A stretch of 7,239 nt of DNA from DATIXD01 sp035518875 (lineage in GTDB: Bacteria > Pseudomonadota > Gammaproteobacteria > Methylococcales > Methylococcaceae): positions 1 to 7,239 of the forward strand of contig DATIXD010000220.1 in assembly GCA_035518875.1 (NCBI GenBank), given 5' to 3'. A program made the position numbers and the translations under genes. The notes below the pieces were generated by a model. It did no database searches, had not been told where the DNA came from, and saw only the letters and a list, made by a program, of their open reading frames with translations. Position 1 is the stretch's first letter. Every line of letters begins with the position of its first letter. This document shows positions 1-6,441 of the stretch, piece by piece.

Positions 1-454
1 CTTGGCTATTGCCTCCAGGAAGATAGTTCACAAAGTTGGAAATATTCCCGTTACCGACAATGGAGCCGCTGCCCCCGCTCGGCTGCTTGACTCGCAAACG
101 GCTATCGCTTCCATCAACCGTTCCTGCGGTACCGCCGTCGGTAAAAATCAGCCAGCCGGTCTGCCAGCCGCCTGCCGTCGTGCAAGCGGGACTTGCGGCA
201 TCAGGATTGGCAGTTTTGCAAACTGTCACCTGGACGCCGCGCTTGATAGCCTCGGAACGGGCCAGGTTAAGCGCCCCCACCAGTTCGTTCGTGAGGGCGA
301 CGGCGCGGTTGGTGTTCATGAAACTTTGAAAATTCGGGACACCCGTCGCCAACAGAATCGCCATGACCGACACGGTTACCAGGAGCTCGATCAACGTAAC
401 GCCCCGTGATGTGCGCATGGCCTGCATTCGCCCCCATTCGTTGCGCTGCTTCAT
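1..454 (-). CDS. Type IV pilus minor pseudopilin, GspH/FimT family (3' end outside window)
   Basis: The first 151 residues of a GspH/FimT/FimU-type minor pilin are visible; the frame is open to the left edge. A short basic leader ends in TSRG (residues 15-18) and is followed by VTLIELLVTVSVMAILL (19-35), the class III prepilin signature. PilD-type peptidase would cut after G18, and the conserved Glu at mature position +5 is E23. Downstream is the GspH pattern: LARSEAIKRG (64-73), VTVC with C79, a second cysteine C91 (likely disulfide partner) and WQTGWLIFTDG (97-107). Such proteins prime or cap type IV pili or type II secretion pseudopili at the inner membrane. Start choice is open: M1 (454), M10 (427) and M13 (418) give leaders of 18, 9 or 6 residues, and none has a strong ribosome binding site. 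Mature residue +1 is Val rather than the usual Phe. FimT, FimU and GspH cannot be told apart without the missing neighbours. The family call is secure; the pathway is inferred. Confidence 0.93.
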   Translation of the reverse strand, partial: MKQRNEWGRMQAMRTSRGVTLIELLVTVSVMAILLATGVPNFQSFMNTNRAVALTNELVGALNLARSEAIKRGVQVTVCKTANPDAASPACTTAGGWQTGWLIFTDGGTAGTVDGSDSRLRVKQPSGGSGSIVGNGNISNFVNYLPGGNSQ

Positions 455-528
455 CAGTAAATGCCCATATAAAAGCAAAGACCCGCTCTTTCGATACACC
501 AAAGCTAGCTCGCCCGGATCGATTTTTT

Positions 529-544
529 TGTGACCGAGGTCACG
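529..544. promoter_or_regulatory. CRP/Vfr-like palindromic operator
   Basis: The sequence TGTGACCGAGGTCACG matches the CRP-family pattern TGTGA-N6-TCACA at 9 of the 10 conserved half-site bases. It is flanked by T and A runs as in the extended consensus. Its core is a perfect 6-bp inverted repeat (530-535 and 538-543) around GA. It lies 75 bp upstream of the minus-strand pseudopilin start and points to no other nearby start, so cAMP-CRP (or Vfr) control of the pilin operon is the natural reading. No convincing -10/-35 pair was found between it and the gene. A second arm pair, CCGGAT (514-519) and ATCCGG (547-552), encloses it, so an RNA hairpin is an alternative. Confidence 0.5.
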
Positions 545-906
545 AAATCCGGACAAAAAAGAGTGTAGACGAGCTTTTTCGTTCATGGCCCTTTACGGCG
601 TTCACGAGCGAAAACGTGGCGTTATTGGCGGAGGCAGGAACCCGGTCGGCGTTCGCTCAAATGCACCGCGGGGACGCCGGCTGGGCGGGTCGAGGTGGGG
701 GAGTATTGCTGGGCGTCCCGTCGGTCGCCGTTTCCGGCGAGCACGATGATATGCTGGCCTCCTCGCATCCCGATCTTGCCGGAGCACGATCGCAGGAGCC
801 GTCCACCCGTTCGCTTCTGATCCGAGGATGTGGTGACGAAGCCTTAGAAGCTCTAAGATACCTAACGCAAGCGGCAACCTTCAGGCCGAGAGGCTCGGAG
901 ACCGAG
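545..906. other. Intergenic stretch without recognisable gene
   Basis: Translation of the forward frames and inspection of the longer reverse frames give only low-complexity, Arg/Pro/Ala-rich readings with no family signature. The plus-strand frame that includes the DUF29 remnant stays open back to 406, but it runs antisense through the pseudopilin start and looks like no protein. Small inverted repeats occur at 843-857 (CTTAGA/TCTAAG) and 886-898 (CCGAG/CTCGG). The second sits directly before the ribosome binding site of the DUF29 remnant. Neither has the T-run of a terminator. The stretch may be old decayed coding sequence. Confidence 0.5.
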
Positions 907-1032
907 ATGAACAGCTCAACGCTTTACGAACAAAACGTCCACGCCTGGACGCAACGCCAAACGCAGCGTCTAAGAGCCGGCAAGCCGGCCGAGTGTCCCT
1001 ATCGCGGGGAGCAAATACCCAATAAAGATTAG
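907..1032 (+). pseudogene. DUF29 family protein, truncated N-terminal remnant
   Basis: A ribosome binding site (GGAG at 897-900, 6 nt spacing) precedes ATG 907 and a 41-residue reading frame beginning MNSSTLYEQNVHAWTQRQ. The pattern TLYEQ-x3-AWTQ-x2-Q-x-LRAGK matches the conserved start of DUF29 proteins (typically about 140-150 residues). That family is of unknown function and common in cyanobacteria and some methanotrophs, often in many copies. Similarity stops after AGKPAE (residues 30-35). The expected continuation (a segment like LDxEHLIEEIE) is absent, and the frame ends at TAG 1030-1032. No other forward frame up to the next gene recovers the missing part, so this looks like a deletion remnant rather than a simple frameshift. 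The family assignment is from memory of the motif; the pseudogene status is inferred from length. Confidence 0.6.
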
Positions 1033-1061
1033 TATCCGGATTCAATCGGGGCAGGGTGAAC

Positions 1062-1271
1062 ATGAACACGGCGGAAATCTTCAAGCGCCTGAAGATCGGG
1101 TTGTCGATTGTTGTGGGATTCTTCGCCGGCAAGTTTGCCGCGGGCCATTTCGGGCATCATGCCTCGGAATTTTTCATCGCGTTTTTCGGGCTGGGGGTAA
1201 TTTTTAGCCAAGCGCTTTTCTGGGCGACCGAAAGGCTGCTAGGCCGCTCGGATTCGACGCCTTCCACCTGA
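1062..1271 (+). CDS. Small two-helix membrane protein of unknown function
   Basis: This is a 69-residue protein that I do not recognise. ATG 1062 is chosen because AGGG (1053-1056) sits at a suitable distance upstream; an in-frame GTG at 1056 would add two residues but overlap that site. The N-terminus is basic (FKRLK, 7-11). Helix 1 spans about 12-28 and carries a GxxxG packing motif (G19, G23). A short His-rich turn follows (H29, H32, H33), then helix 2 at about 37-55, rich in Phe. The tail ERLLGR (57-62) is positively charged. Positive charges at both ends predict a hairpin with both termini in the cytoplasm. The gene converges on batD with only 18 bp between stops and shares no operon with a visible partner. 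It could be a small stress or accessory membrane protein. Coding status rests on the ribosome binding site and coherent topology. Confidence 0.65.
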   Translation: MNTAEIFKRLKIGLSIVVGFFAGKFAAGHFGHHASEFFIAFFGLGVIFSQALFWATERLLGRSDSTPST

Positions 1272-1289
1272 AGCTTATGGGCGCCGCTC

Positions 1290-3113
1290 CTACAGCTTGT
1301 ACATGGGTTCTAAGTTGAATGCGGGGGCCTTTTTCTTCCTATCCGTTTCGCTTCCCATCGCTTCTAAGGCCGCCCAAAGGGCCTCGCCACGCCAGGTTTG
1401 CTCACCGCGCCCGAACAGCGAACGGTTGAGTCGCTCGATTTCTGCGGCCAACAAGCCGCCGGCAAATCCACCCAGTTCGCTTAGATTGGTCGGCGCAGCA
1501 TCCGGCCAGCGCGTTTTTGCCCAGTTCAACAGGGCCTGCCGCGCCTTGTGCGGATCGTTCTCCCTGCAGGCTTGTTGCAAGGCCTTGCGCACGGCGCGTT
1601 CATCGCCGCCTTGGACGGGCTCCGGCTCAGAAACGGCGTTGCGTTGTCGGCCGCTCAGCCACCAGGCGGTTGCCGTGCCCAGCCAGCCGCCTGCGCACAA
1701 CAGGGCCAGCCAGAACCATATGTTCGACCCTGCGGGAGCGGGAACCTGAATCTCGGATTGATGGACGGGAGTCGAGGGTTCAGGGCCAGTTGCTTGTATT
1801 TGCGGCAGGGAAGGTCGCGGCGCCGCGGGCTGGGCCGCTTGCTCGACCGACGGCTGAACGGTCAGAATGCGCTCCGGCAATCGGGCCATTTCGAGCCTAT
1901 CGGTCCTGGTGTTCCACCACGGAATCTCCACCGGCGGCAGTTTATAGATTCCCGGCTTGGAGGGCATCAGGGCGGTTTTTTCCTGGCGAATGCTGGCGAT
2001 TCCGGCCGCCAGCTTCTCCTCGTTCATTACCGGCTGGTCGGGGTACTGTTTTATGTCGCCATTGCCCACGGATTGCAGGTTCCCACTCAATTCGGGCAAC
2101 AGTCCCACCGTCGCGCCCCGTGCACGCAGACTGAGCGTTCGGGTGACCGGCTCGCCCGCCGTTGTTTTGGGTGGTTCCCGCGACCAGGAATCCTCCAGTT
2201 CCAGGCTTTCTGCCGGCAGCCAATGCTTGCCAGCGAAAGCGGTTGGCACAGGTCTGACCCTCAGCTCGACCGCGTCCGAGTGCGCACGCACGAGGCGCGT
2301 CGTCTGGTTGAAGAAGCTGTTGAAGCGCGAGCGACCGCCATCGGCGATCTGTGCTTCCAGAATGAGCGGCTCGATCCTTAGTGTTCCGCTTTTTTGCGGG
2401 AAGATGGCGTACCTGCGCTCGATCACCATGTACTGTTGACCTCGGCGTTCTGCTGAAAAAGGACGATCTTTGCTGTCACCCAGTCGCTCAACCAGCGCAT
2501 CGGATGCGGATGGGTCGTTCAGTTCGCCTCCGGCAAATCCGACCCCCTTGCGTACCCACATCCGAATGGAATAGATGACCTGCGCCTGAACGTAAGGATT
2601 TTTGGGTTCCGCGTCCACTTCCAGAAACAGCTCCGAGTCCGCCTCGCCTCCGGCTGTGGGCGCGGCGTCTTCGACCACCACAGCAACCGGCTCACTGTGA
2701 TCGTCGCCGAAGGCGATAGTCGGGATGGTGAGCGTACCTGCTCGTTTGGCCGTCACGGTTAGCGTCCATTCGGTCTTTTTGCTGTAGTGTCCGTTGATGA
2801 CCGAAATTTGGCTGTTTTGCGACTGGCTCAGGATGTCGAAGTCTTTTTCCAGCGGGCGGAAATCGGGATCGCCGTCAGGCTTCTCGTCGGCGCTGAAGAT
2901 CAGGGCGAAGGATTCATCCACGCGCACCGGGTTGCGGTCGGGCGCAACGCTGATAACTGCAGCCAGAATCGGTGAAGCGTGGAGTCCCAACAGAAATATC
3001 AGTGCGCTGGCGAAAAAATTCGCCCACGACCTCTTTTGTAAGAAGGGGGATGTTTCAGGCGCTGGCCCTGAGAGTGGAGACAAAACCAACTCTCCGATCG
3101 ATTGAGAAGTCAT
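1290..3113 (-). CDS. batD: BatD, periplasmic membrane-anchored protein of the Bat complex
   Basis: This 607-residue protein has the BatD architecture. A signal-like hydrophobic segment spans about 33-51 with possible cleavage at SPILA-AV (51/52). A long beta-rich periplasmic region follows (about 55-420), starting VISVAPDRNPVRVDESF as in other BatD proteins. Then come a Pro/Gln-rich linker (420-461), one transmembrane helix (464-486) and a cytoplasmic helical tail (about 505-586) containing ALLNWAKTRWPDAAP. BatD works with the VWA proteins BatA and BatB in an envelope complex linked to stress tolerance; its biochemical role is not established. The start at 3113 is set by a perfect AGGAGG (3119-3124). 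It lies 2 nt after the batB stop, so translation is probably coupled. A longer frame back to 3212 is only overlap with batB. The 30-residue stretch before the hydrophobic segment is unusually long for a signal peptide. The gene is last in the operon, and no terminator is evident behind it. Confidence 0.93.
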   Translation of the reverse strand: MTSQSIGELVLSPLSGPAPETSPFLQKRSWANFFASALIFLLGLHASPILAAVISVAPDRNPVRVDESFALIFSADEKPDGDPDFRPLEKDFDILSQSQNSQISVINGHYSKKTEWTLTVTAKRAGTLTIPTIAFGDDHSEPVAVVVEDAAPTAGGEADSELFLEVDAEPKNPYVQAQVIYSIRMWVRKGVGFAGGELNDPSASDALVERLGDSKDRPFSAERRGQQYMVIERRYAIFPQKSGTLRIEPLILEAQIADGGRSRFNSFFNQTTRLVRAHSDAVELRVRPVPTAFAGKHWLPAESLELEDSWSREPPKTTAGEPVTRTLSLRARGATVGLLPELSGNLQSVGNGDIKQYPDQPVMNEEKLAAGIASIRQEKTALMPSKPGIYKLPPVEIPWWNTRTDRLEMARLPERILTVQPSVEQAAQPAAPRPSLPQIQATGPEPSTPVHQSEIQVPAPAGSNIWFWLALLCAGGWLGTATAWWLSGRQRNAVSEPEPVQGGDERAVRKALQQACRENDPHKARQALLNWAKTRWPDAAPTNLSELGGFAGGLLAAEIERLNRSLFGRGEQTWRGEALWAALEAMGSETDRKKKAPAFNLEPMYKL

Positions 3114-3115
3114 CG

Positions 3116-4915
3116 TTACCTCCTCTCTTCTTGACCTTTCCGCTGCTGATACTGATAGTAAAACTTCCGCCGCAACAGCCCACCCGGATCGTCCGGAATG
3201 CGCCGCAGCCATTGCTCGCTGGCCTGCTGGTCTTCGTTCGGGTGTTTGTTCGGTTGTTCTGATGCGGGAGGTTCTTTCTCTACTTCGGGTCTTTCGGCTT
3301 GGCCGGCGCTTTCCCGCCGTTCATTATCCGCTGAACCCGGTTCTTCCTTTGCTTCCTGATTCGCCTGACCTTTTTCTTGCCGATGCTGAGGTTTTTCTCC
3401 CTTCTCCCGGGGCCGGTTCTCCGGCTGCTCCCCTTGTTGCCCTTGCGAGGTTTTCTGGGTCTGTTCATCCTTATCAGCTTTTTGGTCTTCCCGGTCTTGC
3501 TGCTGATCCTCTCCGGAGTTTTTTTCCGGCTGCTGCTTTTCCTGCTGCTCCTTCATCGCTTTCTCGACGAGTTCCTTGTTGTAACGGGCGTCCTCATGTT
3601 TCGGGTCGAGCGTCAGCGCCTTGTCGTAGGCCGCGATGGCCTCCGGATAGCGTCCTAGCTTTGCCAGGGCATTGCCGCGGTTGTAATGGGCATCGGCCGA
3701 TTCGAGGCCTTGCAGTGTCTTGGCGGTTTCCTCGAATTGATTGGCCCTGTATTGAGCACCTGCTTTCCAGGCCGGGTCCTGGAAGACTTCCGCCGCGCGC
3801 TCCGGCTGACCTGACTCGAATGCTTGTCGGGCCTGTTGGTCGCGGGTTTGCCAGAGGTCTTGCCATTCGAAAGCATGCGTCGGCTTAGGGATGGGGAGGA
3901 TCAGCACCCACAATAACATCGCCAGATAACCACGGCGGAAGGCCAGCGCGGCGAGCGGCAGCAGCGCCAGCAACAGCCAGGGCCCGCGCTCCTGCCATTG
4001 CTCAATCCTTAGATCGCTCTCCGCCTGCCTACCCTGGTGCCTCGCTTGTTGCTCGAAAAACGACAGCAGCACCGATAAATCGGTATTGTCCGTGGTCAAT
4101 GTCTGATAGAGGCCGCCGCCTTGTTCGGCCAATTGCCGCAGCGCCGGAGTCGCAAGCTTGGAAATGACGATGCTGCCCTTCGTGTCCTGAAGAAAGCCGC
4201 CTTCCGGCAGAGGAATCGGCGCACCCTGCTCGCTACCCGCACCCAGAACCGAGAAGCGGTAACCGTGCGCCTTGAGTTGTCGCGCGACGGGCACGCCCTT
4301 GGTCAGATTCGCTCCACTGCTGATCAGCAAAACATCGCCGTGCGTCAGCCCAGCCTGGTTGAGCAAGCGCTCGGCAGATTGCAGCGCAAGATCGGCGCGG
4401 CTACCCTGGGCCGGTATCACATCGCTGGTCAGGGCGGATAGCTGGGCCGCTATGGTCTCGGCGTCGTCCGTCAGCGGCGTCACGGTGAAGGCATCGCCGG
4501 AATAAACCAGCAGGGCGGTGAGTCCGTCCTTGCGCTGCTTCAGGATATCGGCGATCTTGAAGCGCGCCCGCTCGAGTCGGCTGGGTTTGAGGTCCGCCGC
4601 ATCCATTGTGTGCGACAGATCAAGGGCGATCACCAACGCCGATTCGTTGCGAAACGCCGGCGCAGGCAGGCGTTCCCAAACCGGTCCGGCCAGCGCCAGA
4701 ATCGCGAGCACACCGCCTGCGGCGAACAGGAGAAGGGTGCGCCGAGCCGTTTTGCCACCGACCCGATCGATCAGGATATGGGGCAACAGCACCGCGTCGC
4801 AGACCCGACTCCAATCGCCGCTGCTTCTTTCCTGACGAACCAACCGCCAGCAGAGTGCGGTGAGCGGGAGAAAAGCGAGTAGCCACCAGGGTCTGAGAAG
4901 ATGAAAGCCGGTCAT
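3116..4915 (-). CDS. batB: BatB/BatC fusion: membrane-anchored VWA protein with TPR and low-complexity tail
   Basis: This 599-residue protein has transmembrane helices at about 9-24 and 60-78, a VWA domain at about 92-290, two further helices (312-326, 330-345), then a TPR region. One clear TPR lies at 408-441 (YNRGNALAKLG, then AIAAYDKAL), preceded by a weaker repeat at 359-402. A Gln/Glu/Lys-rich tail (452-570) follows, and the family-typical terminus QWLRRIPDDPGGLLRRKF (568-585). It corresponds to BatB joined to BatC and presumably binds partner proteins at the inner membrane, with the VWA domain outside. Its metal site is degenerate: D99-L-S101-H-T103 replaces DxSxS, T149 is present, but the usual Asp before Gly is Ser (S200 in LLISSG). 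Metal-dependent binding may therefore be weak. The gene starts 46 nt after the batA stop, the largest gap in the operon, with a modest GGA ribosome binding site, and ends 2 nt before batD. Confidence 0.94.
   Translation of the reverse strand: MTGFHLLRPWWLLAFLPLTALCWRLVRQERSSGDWSRVCDAVLLPHILIDRVGGKTARRTLLLFAAGGVLAILALAGPVWERLPAPAFRNESALVIALDLSHTMDAADLKPSRLERARFKIADILKQRKDGLTALLVYSGDAFTVTPLTDDAETIAAQLSALTSDVIPAQGSRADLALQSAERLLNQAGLTHGDVLLISSGANLTKGVPVARQLKAHGYRFSVLGAGSEQGAPIPLPEGGFLQDTKGSIVISKLATPALRQLAEQGGGLYQTLTTDNTDLSVLLSFFEQQARHQGRQAESDLRIEQWQERGPWLLLALLPLAALAFRRGYLAMLLWVLILPIPKPTHAFEWQDLWQTRDQQARQAFESGQPERAAEVFQDPAWKAGAQYRANQFEETAKTLQGLESADAHYNRGNALAKLGRYPEAIAAYDKALTLDPKHEDARYNKELVEKAMKEQQEKQQPEKNSGEDQQQDREDQKADKDEQTQKTSQGQQGEQPENRPREKGEKPQHRQEKGQANQEAKEEPGSADNERRESAGQAERPEVEKEPPASEQPNKHPNEDQQASEQWLRRIPDDPGGLLRRKFYYQYQQRKGQEERR
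3119..3124 (-). promoter_or_regulatory. Ribosome binding site of batD
   Basis: On the minus strand this reads AGGAGG, complementary to the 16S rRNA 3' end, with 5 nt before ATG 3113. It lies inside the last codons of batB. It is the strongest ribosome binding site in the operon and decides the batD start. Confidence 0.85.
3206..3562 (-). other. Low-complexity Gln/Glu/Lys-rich segment within batB
   Basis: Residues about 452-570 of BatB/C consist largely of Gln, Glu, Lys, Asp, Pro and Arg with almost no hydrophobic residues. They form a flexible, highly charged linker between the TPR and the conserved C-terminal motif. There is no exact tandem repeat unit. Such segments are normal in BatB/C fusions and vary in length among relatives. 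On the opposite strand the region reads as a misleading Leu/Phe/Pro-rich frame. Confidence 0.7.
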
Positions 4916-4961
4916 GATTCCGTGAATTGATTGTTCAAGGTGAGTGCCTTGGGCAATGAGC

Positions 4962-5942
4962 CTAATTTCTCAATTTCAGCGCGCTCAATGCAAAAGCCAG
5001 CAACAAAGCCGCGCCCAGGGGCCAGATATAAAGTTCCGTGTGCGGGCGGTAGTAGCGCTTGTCCTTTTCCACAGGTTCCAACCGATCCAGCAGGGTATAG
5101 ACTTCGTCCAACTCGACCGTGTCCCGCGCTCTGAAATAGCGACCGCCGGTCTTGTCGGCGATGGCCTTCATGGTGTCCTCGTCCAGGTCTTCGGAGGGAT
5201 TGACCCGGCGCGTGCCGAAAAAGTCGCGCACCAGCATTTCCTCTGCGCCGACGCCGATGGTATAAATTTTCAGGCCTTCGCGGGCTGCTAACTCGGCTGC
5301 CTGCAGCGGCGAAACCGTGCCCGCCGTATTCGCTCCGTCGCTGAGCAGGACTAAGACACGCTGGTCGGCGGGATTCTCCCGTAGCCGCTTAACTGCGAGC
5401 CCGATGGCGTCGCCGATGGCGGTTTTCTCTCCGGCCAGGCCGATGACGGATTCATCGAGCAGGGTGCGGACGGTCTTGCGATCGAAGGTCAGCGGCGCCT
5501 GTAGGTAGGCGCGATCGCCGAACAGGATCAGCCCGATGCGGTCGCCCACCCGTCGTTCGATGAATCGGCCGGCCACCGATTTGGTGGCGGTGAGGCGATC
5601 GACTTGCCGTCCTTCGAGCATGAAGTCCGAAATTTCCATGCTGCCGGACAAATCCACCGCCATCATTACATCGCGCCCGCTCACGGCTTGCTCGATGGGA
5701 TCGCCCAACCATTGGGGACGCGCGCTTGCCGTGATCAACAGAAGCCAGGCGAACGCCGCCAGCCATAAGGGGCGGCGGTCGGTGGCAGCGCCTTGGCGCA
5801 CCGCCGGCAGATGCTCCAGTTCGTCGAGAAAAGGGGCGCGCAGCGCGGACTGCCGGCCAACCTCCGCCGCCGGCAGGAATCTGCGGGCGAGCCAGGGCAG
5901 CGGCAGCACGATGAAAATCCAGGGCCAGGCCCATTCGATCAT
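4962..5942 (-). CDS. batA: BatA, membrane-anchored VWA domain protein
   Basis: This 326-residue protein starts at ATG 5942, which overlaps the upstream DUF4381 stop as ATGA; the reading frame is open further upstream (to 6674) but that part lies inside DUF4381. An N-terminal helix lies at about 5-17 and a second at 58-73. The VWA domain (about 90-290) carries a complete metal-ion-dependent adhesion site: D97-L-S99-G-S101, T152 in QAPLT and D202 in LLSDGAN. A final helix at 304-322 is followed by a short basic end. BatA proteins pair with BatB in the inner membrane, with VWA domains in the periplasm, and are thought to bind partners through Mg2+. Family length is about 320-340, so the gene looks intact. 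No good ribosome binding site precedes it, and reinitiation after DUF4381 is likely. Confidence 0.95.
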   Translation of the reverse strand: MIEWAWPWIFIVLPLPWLARRFLPAAEVGRQSALRAPFLDELEHLPAVRQGAATDRRPLWLAAFAWLLLITASARPQWLGDPIEQAVSGRDVMMAVDLSGSMEISDFMLEGRQVDRLTATKSVAGRFIERRVGDRIGLILFGDRAYLQAPLTFDRKTVRTLLDESVIGLAGEKTAIGDAIGLAVKRLRENPADQRVLVLLSDGANTAGTVSPLQAAELAAREGLKIYTIGVGAEEMLVRDFFGTRRVNPSEDLDEDTMKAIADKTGGRYFRARDTVELDEVYTLLDRLEPVEKDKRYYRPHTELYIWPLGAALLLAFALSALKLRN

Positions 5943-6436
5943 CGCTTGACCGCTCGCGTGTTGACACCGTTGGGTTGGCCGGCTGCGGGCAACCGGATGA
6001 GCCACTCGCGGCAGAGCGCGAGCAAGCTCGCCGCATCGGCCTCGATCTCGCGACGGTAGGGCGCTTCCAGCAACAGCCGGCCGACGCCCTCGCTGAAGCG
6101 GTGGCCGCCGACTTGACGGTCCAGAAAGCTCAGCCAGGCCTCGCCGGTCAGTCCGGCCACCTCCTCGCGGGGATAGGCGCTGAGACAGACCCGCCGCAAC
6201 AGTATCGCCAGCCGCTGCATCTGCTCTCGCGCATCGGCGACGTCGCGTTCGATGGCTTCCAGTTCGCTCAGGGCCAGCTTTTGGACCGTCACTCGCCGCC
6301 AACGCCGCCACAACCAAACGGCGAGCGACACTAAGACCAAGGCGCCGAACAACAGCAGCCACCAGCCGGGAGCGGGCGGCCACCAGCCTATGGGTTCGGG
6401 CAGATGAATGTCGCGCAACGGCAGATCGGGCTTCAT
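5939..6436 (-). CDS. DUF4381 family membrane protein of the Bat operon
   Basis: This 165-residue protein starts MKPDLPLRDIHLPEP, the typical DUF4381 opening. A Trp/Pro-rich stretch (WWPPAPGWWLL, 18-28) leads into one transmembrane helix (about 24-43), closed by the basic RRWRR (44-48). The rest is a cytoplasmic helical domain with LLRRVCLSAYPREEVAGLTG (79-98) and WLSFLD (101-106), both common in the family. The function is unknown. DUF4381 genes almost always sit between DUF58 and batA, suggesting an accessory subunit of the MoxR/Bat complex. The start at 6436 lies 5 nt after the DUF58 stop and the end overlaps batA by 4 nt, so the three are probably translationally coupled. The upstream extension of this frame is only overlap with DUF58. 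Confidence 0.9.
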   Translation of the reverse strand: MKPDLPLRDIHLPEPIGWWPPAPGWWLLLFGALVLVSLAVWLWRRWRRVTVQKLALSELEAIERDVADAREQMQRLAILLRRVCLSAYPREEVAGLTGEAWLSFLDRQVGGHRFSEGVGRLLLEAPYRREIEADAASLLALCREWLIRLPAAGQPNGVNTRAVKR

Positions 6437-6441
6437 CGTCG

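Noticed and set aside
976..989. GCCGGC-AA-GCCGGC inverted repeat
   Set aside because: It encodes the conserved RAGKPA part of the DUF29 remnant and has no T-run, so it is not supported as a terminator or operator.
406..1032. 208-codon open frame on the plus strand
   Set aside because: It begins antisense inside the pseudopilin gene, its first 167 residues resemble no protein and have erratic composition, and only its last 41 codons (the DUF29 remnant with its own ribosome binding site) look real.
1233..1256. Possible terminator stem (CCGA...TCGG with inner GGC/GCC)
   Set aside because: The pairing is interrupted by a mismatched internal loop and neither strand has a following T-run; it lies inside coding sequence.
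1548..2381. 277-codon open frame on the plus strand opposite batD
   Set aside because: It lies entirely antisense to a clearly recognised BatD coding region and is Arg/Gly/Ala-rich as expected for a GC-rich shadow frame.
3262..3888. Leu/Pro/Phe-rich 208-codon frame that looks like a membrane protein
   Set aside because: It is the complement of the Gln/Glu/Lys-rich tail of BatB/C; the hydrophobic look comes from reading those codons backwards.
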